Below are positions 1 to 7,955 of a stretch of DNA of 64,000 bases, one piece after another. Source of the stretch: Bradyrhizobium sediminis. Lineage in GTDB: Bacteria; Pseudomonadota; Alphaproteobacteria; Rhizobiales; Xanthobacteraceae. Location of the stretch: positions 3,110,501-3,174,500 of the forward strand of contig NZ_CP076134.1 of the NCBI RefSeq assembly GCF_018736085.1, written 5' to 3'. The notes below the pieces were generated by a model. That model did no database searches. It was not told the DNA's origin and saw only the letters and a list, made by a program, of their open reading frames with translations. Positions within the stretch are counted from its first letter, which is position 1. Every line of letters starts with the position of its first letter. A program made the translations under genes and the position numbers.

Positions 1-78
1 CTGCATATCGGGCTGGAGAATGTCGAGGATCTGAAAGCCGATCTGGAGCGCGGATTCGCCGCTTTCAACGCGGCGTAG
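1..78 (+). CDS. C-terminal end of a Cys/Met-metabolism PLP enzyme (cystathionine beta-lyase-like), partial
   Basis: Only the last 25 codons are in the window, ending in TAG at 76-78. They read LHIGLENVEDLKADLERGF and then a short Ala-rich tail. The pattern 'IGLE-[HN]-V-[ED]-DL-x-x-DL' is the usual C-terminus of the Cys/Met-metabolism PLP-dependent family (cystathionine beta-lyase, gamma-synthase, homoserine sulfhydrylase), so cytosolic sulfur amino-acid metabolism is the likely role. Cystathionine beta-lyase is my first guess, but the fragment cannot separate family members because the catalytic lysine and substrate residues lie upstream of the window. Confidence 0.6.
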   Translation: MHIGLENVEDLKADLERGFAAFNAA

Positions 79-190
79 GACGGCATCTCGCCATTACCCA
101 GGACGCGGACGCCCTTCGCGGCGAGCGACAAGTCTGCCTTGCGCCAGACTCGCCCGATGGTGATCCGATTCAACCTGATCGGATCATGAT

Positions 191-355
191 CTAGGCTTTG
201 ACGTCGACCAACGCCTCTTGTTCGGCCTGCCGCTGAACCTCGATGACGGCTTGCACATCGCTGTTGATGACCGTCGCCGGCGCCTTCGCAGTCTCGTCGA
301 TGACAAGCTGGACTTTGGCCTGCGTCACCGCTGCAGGCACGGGATAAATAACCAT
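191..355 (-). CDS. small hypothetical protein (54 aa)
   Basis: A 54-residue reading frame starts at ATG 355, just downstream of a strong GGGAGGG ribosome-binding site (six bases upstream), and stops at TAG 191. The product begins MVIYPVPAAVTQAKVQLVIDE and is Ala/Val/Glu-rich with no membrane segment or signal peptide. Codon usage looks coding, and no competing frame on either strand is better supported. I do not recognise a family. It is separated from the PLP enzyme and from the transporter at 640, so it is probably transcribed alone. Confidence 0.5.
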   Translation of the reverse strand: MVIYPVPAAVTQAKVQLVIDETAKAPATVINSDVQAVIEVQRQAEQEALVDVKA

Positions 356-639
356 AGAGCCCTCCCCTACACCTCCAAGTTGTCAGGGGGCCGTTTACGG
401 CCTGTAAAAGGTTTGGGTTAATGACGATTTTTTAACCAGTCGCCCGAGCACATTTTCGCGGACTCTGTTCGTTCTCCGTGAACAGAAGGAGTCCGCGGGA
501 CCGCGCGGCGGCTCACGAAGCCGGTCGGTAGGCGCGACTCCAGGCGCATTTCGGCAGCCAACCGCAAATAAAACGATTGATCCGCGGGTATTTGGCGATA
601 GCCTGAGCTTTCGACTCAATTCCTAAAGAGCGGACGAGC

Positions 640-2337
640 ATGGGAAGCGTGGTTCTTCTCGACCTGATGGGCGGAGTAGCTTTGCTGCTGTGGGGCCTGC
701 ATATGGTCCACAGCGGCATTCTGCGCGCCTTCGGTCCCGATCTGCGTCAGCTTCTGGCCAGGGCGCTAAGCAACCGGTTCACCGCTTTCGCCGCCGGCAT
801 CGGCCTCACGGCGCTACTGCAAAGCAGCACCGCGACCGCGCTGATCACGAGTTCCTTCACCGCCGAAGGCCTAGTCGGCCTGGTGCCTGCGCTCGCGATC
901 ATGCTCGGCGCCAATGTCGGCACCACGCTGATCGTGCAGATACTGTCGTTCAACATCGCCGCGGTGGCACCGGTTCTCTTCATCATCGGCCTGGTCGCGT
1001 TCCGCAGCGGCGCGCGCTCCCGCATCAAGGATGTCGGCCGCGTCTCTATCGGCCTCGGCCTGATGCTGCTGGCGCTGCATATCCTGCTCGACACGCTGGC
1101 GCCGGCGGAAAACGCCCCCGGCATGCGCGTCTTCATGAACGCCATTACCGGCGACCCCGTGCTATGCATCCTGATCGGCGCCATCGTCACCTGGGCGGTG
1201 CATTCCAGCGTCGCCAGCGTCCTGCTGATCATGTCGCTGGCCTATGCACAGTTCATTTCGCCCGCAGCGTCGCTGGCGCTGGTGCTGGGCGCCAATCTCG
1301 GCAGCGCGATCAATCCGGTTTTCGAAGGCGCGCACCGCGACAACCCCGCGAGCTACCGGCTCCCGGTCGGCAATCTCATCAACCGGCTGGTTGGCGTGCT
1401 GCTGGTGGCGCCGTTCCTGCGTCCGATCACCGAAATCCTGCAGGCGTGGCAGCCCGACCTCGCCAGGCTGACGGCCGGATTCCATATCGCCTTCAACGTG
1501 GCGACTGCGGTCATCTTCATCGGCCTGCTCGACGGCATGGCGAGGCTCCTGAACAAGCTGCTGCCCGACCGGGTCCGGCAGACCGACCCGTCAGGGCCAC
1601 GTTATCTCGACGAGAGCGCGCTGGAGACGCCCTCGCTCGCGCTGGCGGACGCCGCGCGCGAGACCCTGCACATGGGCGATCTGGTCGAGGTCATGCTGCG
1701 CAAGGTGATGGCCGCGATGATGACCAACGATCGCGCGCTGGTCGACGAAGTGTCGCGGATGGACAACAGCGTTGACAATCTCGACGAGGCGATCAAGCTT
1801 TACGTGACCAAGCTCACGCGCGGCAGTCTCGACGAGCGCGAGGGCCAGCGGGCGATGGAGATCATTTCCTTCGCCATCAATCTCGAGCACATGGGCGACA
1901 TCATCGACAAGAATCTGAGCGAACTCGCGACCAAGAAGATCAAGCGCAGGTTCCAGTTTTCGCCCGAAGGCGCCGAGGAACTGTCGGCCTTCCACAAGCG
2001 GACCACGGATTCCCTGCGGATTGCGTTCGGCGTGTTCATGTCGGGCGACGTTAATGAAGCGCGCAAGCTGCTCGCGGAGAAATCGAATTTGCGCAATGTC
2101 GAGCTGGCCGCCACCGAACGTCATCTCGACCGGCTGCGCGAAGGCCGGCCCGAGAGCATCGAAACCACGTCGCTGCATCTCGACGTGCTGCGCGACCTCA
2201 GGCGCATCCACTCGCATATCTGTTCGGTGGCCTACCCCGTGCTCGATGCCGCCGGCGAATTGCCCATCCAGCAGCGCGCGGAATCCGATCTGGCCTCCCT
2301 GCCCTCACCCGCGGCGCATCCCTCCTTGCCGCGGTAG
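640..2337 (+). CDS. Na+/phosphate cotransporter family protein with C-terminal PhoU-like domain
   Basis: The 565-residue product has two Na_Pi_cotrans repeats in the N-terminal ~310 residues. Each has the family's Q-S-S-[TS] type motif (LLQSSTATALITSS near residue 60 and a VHSSVASVLL counterpart near residue 190). A helical PhoU-like domain follows from about residue 340 (repeated 'NLEHMGDIIDKN'-like helices). This is the NptA/YjbB architecture: inner-membrane sodium-dependent phosphate movement with a cytosolic regulatory domain. ATG 640 is preceded by a purine-rich AAAGAGCGGA. The gene runs convergently into the CoxE-like gene with only six bases between stop codons, so no separate terminator fits there. 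Transport direction is not shown by the sequence. Confidence 0.9.
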   Translation: MGSVVLLDLMGGVALLLWGLHMVHSGILRAFGPDLRQLLARALSNRFTAFAAGIGLTALLQSSTATALITSSFTAEGLVGLVPALAIMLGANVGTTLIVQILSFNIAAVAPVLFIIGLVAFRSGARSRIKDVGRVSIGLGLMLLALHILLDTLAPAENAPGMRVFMNAITGDPVLCILIGAIVTWAVHSSVASVLLIMSLAYAQFISPAASLALVLGANLGSAINPVFEGAHRDNPASYRLPVGNLINRLVGVLLVAPFLRPITEILQAWQPDLARLTAGFHIAFNVATAVIFIGLLDGMARLLNKLLPDRVRQTDPSGPRYLDESALETPSLALADAARETLHMGDLVEVMLRKVMAAMMTNDRALVDEVSRMDNSVDNLDEAIKLYVTKLTRGSLDEREGQRAMEIISFAINLEHMGDIIDKNLSELATKKIKRRFQFSPEGAEELSAFHKRTTDSLRIAFGVFMSGDVNEARKLLAEKSNLRNVELAATERHLDRLREGRPESIETTSLHLDVLRDLRRIHSHICSVAYPVLDAAGELPIQQRAESDLASLPSPAAHPSLPR

Positions 2338-2343
2338 CCGGTA

Positions 2344-3711
2344 TTACTGGTACGCCGCGACGATGTCGGACACCGCCCGCTCCAGCTGTTTTGCGGTAGC
2401 GCACTGGCGCACCACGCTGCAGAAACCGGCATAACGCGGCATCTCGGAATCACCCCAGCCCCAGGCCATGCGGCCTTCGGGGTTGAGCCAGACCAGTCGC
2501 TTGGACCGCTCCGAAATGGTGCGCAGGATGTCGGCGCGCGGATCGAGGTTGTTGGTGCGGGCGTCGCCGAGCACGATCACCGTCGTCTTCGGCGTCACCG
2601 ACCGCATGAAATCCTTCTCGAAATCCCTGAACGAACCGCCATAGTCGGAGGAGCCGAATCCGACTTTGGACATGATCTCGCTCATCGCCTCTTCCGGCGA
2701 CTTGGTATCGAGGATGTCGCTGACCTCGATGAGGTGACCGGAGAACGCGAACGAGCGCACGTCGTCCACCACCTCGTGCAGGCTGTGGATCAGCAGCAGA
2801 AAGAAGTCGGACACCTGCGCCACCGAACCGGAGACGTCGCAGATCGCCACGATCTTCGGCCGGTCGCGGTGGCGGCGTTTCCAGGAGGTGAGAAACGGGA
2901 CGCCGCCCCAGGCGGCGTTGCGCCGCAGCGTCTTACGGGTGTCGAGATGCCCGCGCCGCTGCCGCTTGCGCGGCTTGCTGTAGCGCTCGCGCAGCCGCCG
3001 CGCGATGGCGCGGATCAGGGCCTTCATCTGCTCGACCTGCCGGCGTTCGAGACGGGCCAGCGGCGCGTTGCGCAGGATTTCATTACGCAGGTTCTCGGTC
3101 TCCTCGCGGCCGTAGAGCACGAGCGCCTGATTGACGACCTCCCGCACGTTTTCGCGCAGCCCCTGCAGCGCAGCCGCCAACCGCTCGGCTTCCGCCGGAT
3201 TGACCGCCGTCAGCGCGTCGAGGTCGTCGCGCAGCCGTTCGATGCCGAGTTGCTCGAGAATCCGGGTCGAGAAGATGCCGCGCTGGGTGAAATAGCGGAT
3301 GTCGGACAACGAGGCGGCATTGGTGGCGGCAGCCATGGCGGCCGCGATCGCATTGCGGTCGCGCGACATCAGCATCTGCGCGAGCTCGCCGAGCTCCGGT
3401 GCCGGCGCGCCCGGACCGCCCGGTTCGTTCTCGTTTGCCGCCGAGCCGGCCCCCTTGTCTTCGTCGGCATCCTCCGGCGCGGTCTCTTGCGGCGCCTCCG
3501 GCTGGCTGAAGAAGAGATCGAAACAGGCGGCCAGCGCCTGCTTTTCATCCTGGCTCTTGGCCAGCGTCAACAACAGCGTGTCGCGCAGAATGCCGCGGTC
3601 GGCAAATCCGACATCGGCCACCGCCTTCATCGCATCGATGCTTTCCGCGGGCGATACCCGAACGCCGGCTCCGCGAGCCGCCCGGAAGAAACGATGCAGT
3701 TCCTCGCGCAT
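2344..3711 (-). CDS. VWA-domain CoxE-like protein
   Basis: This 455-residue protein has an acidic low-complexity linker around residues 75-110, a basic middle region rich in Arg, and a C-terminal von Willebrand A domain with a MIDAS-type DVSGSV motif. That order is typical of CoxE-like proteins, which work with MoxR AAA+ ATPases as chaperone pairs that insert metals or mature cofactor enzymes. Its ATG overlaps the TGA of the MoxR gene by one base (TGATG), so the two are translationally coupled. A TTG three bases upstream is a possible alternative start. No CO dehydrogenase or other obvious client is in the window; the client could be the upstream acyl-CoA dehydrogenase or be encoded elsewhere. 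Confidence 0.88.
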   Translation of the reverse strand: MREELHRFFRAARGAGVRVSPAESIDAMKAVADVGFADRGILRDTLLLTLAKSQDEKQALAACFDLFFSQPEAPQETAPEDADEDKGAGSAANENEPGGPGAPAPELGELAQMLMSRDRNAIAAAMAAATNAASLSDIRYFTQRGIFSTRILEQLGIERLRDDLDALTAVNPAEAERLAAALQGLRENVREVVNQALVLYGREETENLRNEILRNAPLARLERRQVEQMKALIRAIARRLRERYSKPRKRQRRGHLDTRKTLRRNAAWGGVPFLTSWKRRHRDRPKIVAICDVSGSVAQVSDFFLLLIHSLHEVVDDVRSFAFSGHLIEVSDILDTKSPEEAMSEIMSKVGFGSSDYGGSFRDFEKDFMRSVTPKTTVIVLGDARTNNLDPRADILRTISERSKRLVWLNPEGRMAWGWGDSEMPRYAGFCSVVRQCATAKQLERAVSDIVAAYQ

Positions 3712-4658
3712 CAACCGAACACGCCCTGCCGGCCGGCCTTGGCGACGAAACTCGTCACCTGCGGCAGCGTTGTCTCGATGTCGGCCTCGTATTTCAGGAG
3801 CACGTTGAGAGTATCCTTGACGGTCTCATGATCCAGCTCCGACGACTGGAGCAGCACCAGCACGCGCGCCCAGTCGATGGTTTCGCTGACCGAGGGTAGC
3901 TTCTTCAGATCCAGCGCGCGGACCTGGTTGATAAAGCCGACGATCTGCCGGCGCAGGGTTTCCGAGATGCCGGGGACGCGGCTTTCGACGATGCGCTCTT
4001 CCAGCCGCTGCTCGGGGAAACCGATATGCAGATGCAGGCAGCGCCGCTTGAGGGCATCGGAGAGGTCGCGCTCGCCGTTGGAGGTCAGGATCACCGTCGG
4101 CTTCACGATCGCCGCGACGGTTCCCAGTTCGGGGATGCTGACCTGGTAGTCGCTGAGGATTTCGAGCAGCAGGGATTCGAACTCGGCGTCCGACTTGTCG
4201 ATCTCATCGACCAGCAGCACGCAACCCTTTTCCTGCTCCAGCGCCTGCAGCAAAGGCCTCGGCTCGACGAACTCCTTGGAGAAGAACACGTCGCCGAAAT
4301 CGTGCAGCTTGCCGAGCGCTGCGGCCAGCGTATCGGCGCCGCCGAGCACTTCGCCGAGCTTGTCCTTCAGGATCTGGGTATAGAGCAGCTGCTTGGCGTA
4401 TTTCCATTCATACAGCGCCTTGGCCTCGTCGAGCCCTTCATAGCACTGCATGCGGATCATCTTGAGCCCACGCCATGCGGCCAGCGCCTTCGCCAGCTCG
4501 GTCTTGCCGACGCCGGCAGGTCCCTCCACCAGGATCGGTTTCTCGATGCGCTCGGCCAGATAGACCGCGGTCGCGATCTGCTTGCTGGCGATATAGCCCG
4601 CCGATGCCAGTCCACGGGTGACGGCTTCGATCGAGTCCGCCGGCAGATGGTTATTCAT
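3711..4658 (-). CDS. MoxR-family AAA+ ATPase
   Basis: A 315-residue AAA+ ATPase with Walker A GPAGVGKTE near residue 45, Walker B VLLVDEIDKSD near residue 150, and a sensor-1 ILTSNGERDL motif. Length and motifs fit the CoxD/MoxR group, which remodels or matures partner enzymes together with a VWA protein. The gene sits between an acyl-CoA dehydrogenase (one-base TAATG overlap upstream) and the CoxE-like VWA gene (one-base overlap downstream). The three therefore form one transcriptional and translational unit on the minus strand. It acts in the cytosol; the substrate is unknown. Confidence 0.92.
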   Translation of the reverse strand: MNNHLPADSIEAVTRGLASAGYIASKQIATAVYLAERIEKPILVEGPAGVGKTELAKALAAWRGLKMIRMQCYEGLDEAKALYEWKYAKQLLYTQILKDKLGEVLGGADTLAAALGKLHDFGDVFFSKEFVEPRPLLQALEQEKGCVLLVDEIDKSDAEFESLLLEILSDYQVSIPELGTVAAIVKPTVILTSNGERDLSDALKRRCLHLHIGFPEQRLEERIVESRVPGISETLRRQIVGFINQVRALDLKKLPSVSETIDWARVLVLLQSSELDHETVKDTLNVLLKYEADIETTLPQVTSFVAKAGRQGVFG

Positions 4659-5734
4659 TATTGTCTCTCGCTTCCTATGGAATTTCCAAGCCTGATCTGA
4701 CGCACCTTGCGCGGCTCGCGCGCGACCGAGGCCAACAGATCGAACGCGGCAAGTGCGCCCGCGACCGCTTCGTCTTGCGGCTGACCCAGCGCCAGCAATT
4801 CGCGGATCTCGCCGACGATGTCGCGAGCCAGCAGTCTTACGCCGATCACGCGCGCCGGAACATCCTGTCCGTCGCCGTCGAGCGCCGCCACCGCGAGCCG
4901 GCTCGCCGCCTGCACCAGCGACACCAGACCGGCGATGCGGCCGAGCCGCAATGCATTCTCTTCCGTGCGTTCGATCCGCGCCGCGGCCCTTTCCAGCAGC
5001 CAGCTCAGCAACCCCGAAACATTCGCCGTGCCGACGGTGTCCTCGACATCGCGAAACGGCAAGGCCATCGCCGGATAGGCGTCAGGCATATCTCCGACCC
5101 GCGCCGACGCCGGGATCTCGCATCCGTCGAGTTCCAACTCGCAATGGGTCGCCGGCGCCAGCACGTCCAGCGTCGCCATCGGCTTTATCACAAGGCCGGG
5201 CGTCGCCTTCGGCAGCATGAACAGGCCATAGCGCTTGCGGCCGTCCTCGACCGCGACCACCGCCAGCACCAGAAACAGATCGGCTACCGGGCCGTTGGTG
5301 ACCCAGGCCTTGCGGCCGCTGATGACAAATCCCGCGTCACGGGATTCAGCCGTCGTCTTCAGCAGTTTCGGATGGGCGCCGGCGCCGGGCTCGGAGATCG
5401 CGACCGCCGTGCAGACCTCACCGGCCGCAATGCGCGGCAGCCACGCGGCGCGCTGATCGCCATCGGCAAAACCCGCAATGAAAAATCGCGCCGTCATCTG
5501 CCGCGCAGCGAACGCGCTCGCCAGCCCCAACAGCCCGGTTTTCGCGGCAATCGCCTGCTCGGCTGCCGCGATCGCGCCGTAGCTGTCGAGTGCTGCGCCC
5601 GCGCCGGGCAGACCGATCTGAAACAGGCCAGCCTTCGCCATCGCTCCGAACGGGTCGGTCAGGACGTCGCGCCCAGCGCTTTCCCACCAGCGATCAACGC
5701 GGCGAGCGACTTCAAGGCTCGAATTCTGCGGCAT
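4658..5734 (-). CDS. acyl-CoA dehydrogenase family protein
   Basis: The 358-residue flavoprotein has the central FAD/substrate signature AISEPGAGAHPKLLKTTA and a downstream GRKAWVTNGPVADLFLV beta-domain motif. It fits the acyl-CoA dehydrogenase superfamily, though the C-terminal helical domain is divergent and I could not point to a clear catalytic glutamate. It is the first gene of the operon with MoxR and CoxE-like proteins, and its TAA overlaps the MoxR ATG. A MoxR/VWA pair fused to an acyl-CoA dehydrogenase operon is less usual than one with CO dehydrogenase, and suggests the pair serves this enzyme or a CoA-linked pathway (inference). Confidence 0.85.
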   Translation of the reverse strand: MPQNSSLEVARRVDRWWESAGRDVLTDPFGAMAKAGLFQIGLPGAGAALDSYGAIAAAEQAIAAKTGLLGLASAFAARQMTARFFIAGFADGDQRAAWLPRIAAGEVCTAVAISEPGAGAHPKLLKTTAESRDAGFVISGRKAWVTNGPVADLFLVLAVVAVEDGRKRYGLFMLPKATPGLVIKPMATLDVLAPATHCELELDGCEIPASARVGDMPDAYPAMALPFRDVEDTVGTANVSGLLSWLLERAAARIERTEENALRLGRIAGLVSLVQAASRLAVAALDGDGQDVPARVIGVRLLARDIVGEIRELLALGQPQDEAVAGALAAFDLLASVAREPRKVRQIRLGNSIGSERQ

Positions 5735-5861
5735 CTATTCAACGACCCGGATTCCGACGCGCGCCTTTCGCGACATCGGGACGCTTTTAGAGTACTCGGC
5801 TGCCGCTCGCGAGTTCATTTTTGGCACGCAGTCCGGCGCTGGACGCAACGCTCGGTCCTAG

Positions 5862-6050
5862 CTAGTGCGCTCCAACCTGGGCAAACAGGGCATCAAACTC
5901 ATCGCGGAAGAGACCGGCCAAAGCGGCCGCGGCTGCCGGAAAGTCTTCGCTGCAATAGGTGCGATAAGGCCAGCACCGCTTGCTCGCATCAAGAAGCTTG
6001 CGGCGCCAGAAAGGGTTGATGCATCTCGCGCTTGTAACGCCGGCCGCAGT
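5862..6050 (-). pseudogene. coding remnant (C-terminal fragment) next to the Gabija genes
   Basis: Downstream of gajB, the minus strand holds an open frame without a start codon that ends in TAG at 5862. Its last ~50 residues have coherent codon use and a protein-like composition (FWRRKLLDASKRCWPYRTYC, then an Ala-rich helix and DEFDALFAQVGAH). The frame is shifted relative to gajB and has no ATG or GTG, so it looks like the 3' end of a gene truncated by the arrival of the defence genes or by deletion. I do not recognise the family. It could also be a chance open frame; the competing ORF 5858-6055 in another frame looks less protein-like. Confidence 0.35.
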
Positions 6051-6051
6051 C

Positions 6052-7953
6052 TCAAGCGATTTTGATTGTCTTAACGCCAGCTTCAGTCAAAAGCTGATAG
6101 AGCGCCGCTATCTTGCTCCGGTCGCCGCGCTGAGCGCAATACGAAAACACGACGCGCTGCTTTGCCCGCGTAAAGGCAACGAAAAAGCCCGCCGTGGCTT
6201 CGATTTTGTCGTTGGAAAAGCTCCACCATGCCTGGTCGTCAAGGCCCACGAAAATCACTGTGTGATATTCGAGGCCCTTGCTCTTGTGGACGGTCATCAG
6301 GGGGACCGAGTACGCGCCTTCGTACTCGTCCAAGGCCTCAGACCAATTTTTTGCGGATTTGCACGACGCCTCCAAGTGAAGCGCCGCGGCTTCACTCACC
6401 TTGTCGAACCAGTCGCCCTGACGATATGCCGGGGATGCGGCAAGGATGTTCGCCCTTCCGATAAATGCAATAAGCAACTGCACCACCTCCTTTGCGTCGG
6501 CAGGATCTGAGAGCGGTGCAGGATAGGTATTCCTGAAGTCGGATTCGAAAGTGTTCAGCCGTTTAACAACTTTCGCACGTCCCGCATAGTCATCCAGAGC
6601 GAGCCCAAGGAGCGTGCACATCAGATCGAGGCAGGTTGTCCAATGACGCCCTGCCCGAACGCTCGTAAATAGGCGAAGTAGCACCACGAGATATTCCGAG
6701 AGGTCTTCAACTAGGAGTTCTTGGAGCGTGACATTGCCGACTAGCTCAACTTCGTTCCTGAGCGGCAACTTCAGCTTGGCGAAAGCGGGCTCCAGCACCT
6801 TCATGTAGTCGCCTGCTTTCTGCCGGACGAGAATGCAAAAATCACGCGGGTCCAGTTTATGTTCCGCCATTTGCTTGCTGACGAAGTCAGCGAGACGCGC
6901 GGCCTCGGTGCCGGGCGTCGTGAAGTCCCAAACAGCACAACTGTCGCCTGAGACCGTCCCCTTAGTCTTGGAAACGGGGGTAGACGATCTTGCGTCGAGC
7001 GCTTTCGCCAAGACGTCTTGGATGCGCACGAGGTCTGGCGAGGAACGGTAGTTATGGATCAGCGGCGTTCGCTGCGCCTTGAACTCGGCTTCGAATGGCA
7101 TGAACGGGTCGTCCATCGCCAAGGCCCACCTCATGATCTGCTGTTTGTTGTCACCTACCGCTGTAACCACGGTGTCAGAGCCAAAAAAAATCGCCTTTAC
7201 TAAGTCGTATTGCGCTTGGGTTGTATCCTGAAACTCGTCCATAAAGAGGTGCGAGTACGTTAACCGCAAGGCATGACCAACCATGGGGTTGCTGGTTACA
7301 AGCAAACCTGCCAAGCGGCTGATCATTGGAAATGTAAGCGATGTGCTCTTTCCTTCATGGAGCCATGATTGCCAGAAGCGGTCAGCCGCCCATTCAGCCG
7401 CATTTGAAATCCTTGGAGCGCCCTCAGGTAGCGGTGTCCCGAATAGCCATCGACGCTGGAAGTCCTTCGTGTGGACAGCGATAATGTCCGCGCGGCTGCC
7501 AATTTCGGGGGGCGGCGTGAGAAATCGCAGGAAATTGTCGAAGGTCCGGTCAGTCGCATCGACGACGACTTGGTAATCGGGACGCGGCCGCCATCGCTCT
7601 GGCAAAGCCTGCCCGAAGCGATCGACGAGACTCTTGGCAAACGCATCGAACGTCAGAGAGTCGAATCGGTAGGCGTGGTCCGGATGGCAACGGCTGCGTA
7701 CGCGCACGGCAAGATTAGTGGCGGCGTCGCGCTTGTAGCTGATGGCAAGTATCCGTCTCGGTGGCCGCGCGATCCCGCACTGAAGCAGGTAGGCTGCGCG
7801 CTGCGCCAGGAGTTCGGTCTTCCCGGAACCCGGACCCGCTATGACGCAGCGATTGTCAGTCGAACGGACAACGTCCATTGCGTTCTCTTCGAGCGCCTCG
7901 ACGTCAATCGGTTTCCATTGGTCAGGGCGAACCCGGCGGCTGACGAGCGTCAT
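6052..7953 (-). CDS. gajB: Gabija-type UvrD/PcrA-like helicase (GajB)
   Basis: The 633-residue protein carries superfamily 1A helicase motifs: Walker A (motif I) AGPGSGKTELLAQRA near residue 40, motif II FMDEFQDTT, a glutamine-containing motif III GDNKQQIMRWA, and C-terminal motifs V/VI (TVHKSKGLEYHTVIF and VAFTRAKQRVVFS). It begins two bases after the stop of an OLD-family nuclease gene, in the fixed gajA-gajB order of Gabija. In Gabija the helicase-like subunit pairs with GajA to block phage replication. At 633 residues it is somewhat longer than classical GajB proteins of about 500. An isolated repair helicase is unlikely given the partner. Confidence 0.85.
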   Translation of the reverse strand: MTLVSRRVRPDQWKPIDVEALEENAMDVVRSTDNRCVIAGPGSGKTELLAQRAAYLLQCGIARPPRRILAISYKRDAATNLAVRVRSRCHPDHAYRFDSLTFDAFAKSLVDRFGQALPERWRPRPDYQVVVDATDRTFDNFLRFLTPPPEIGSRADIIAVHTKDFQRRWLFGTPLPEGAPRISNAAEWAADRFWQSWLHEGKSTSLTFPMISRLAGLLVTSNPMVGHALRLTYSHLFMDEFQDTTQAQYDLVKAIFFGSDTVVTAVGDNKQQIMRWALAMDDPFMPFEAEFKAQRTPLIHNYRSSPDLVRIQDVLAKALDARSSTPVSKTKGTVSGDSCAVWDFTTPGTEAARLADFVSKQMAEHKLDPRDFCILVRQKAGDYMKVLEPAFAKLKLPLRNEVELVGNVTLQELLVEDLSEYLVVLLRLFTSVRAGRHWTTCLDLMCTLLGLALDDYAGRAKVVKRLNTFESDFRNTYPAPLSDPADAKEVVQLLIAFIGRANILAASPAYRQGDWFDKVSEAAALHLEASCKSAKNWSEALDEYEGAYSVPLMTVHKSKGLEYHTVIFVGLDDQAWWSFSNDKIEATAGFFVAFTRAKQRVVFSYCAQRGDRSKIAALYQLLTEAGVKTIKIA

Positions 7954-7955
7954 GG

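Noticed and set aside
690..1775. 361-codon open frame overlapping the Na/Pi cotransporter
   Set aside because: Arg/His/Gln-rich shadow in another frame of a clear membrane transporter gene.
4661..6019. 452-codon plus-strand frame over the acyl-CoA dehydrogenase
   Set aside because: Antisense shadow with extreme Arg/Gln content; the minus strand holds a recognisable enzyme.
5858..6055. 65-codon minus-strand frame starting at ATG 6055
   Set aside because: A different frame in the same stretch has a more protein-like composition; this one is Arg/Pro/Ser-rich and has no ribosome-binding site.
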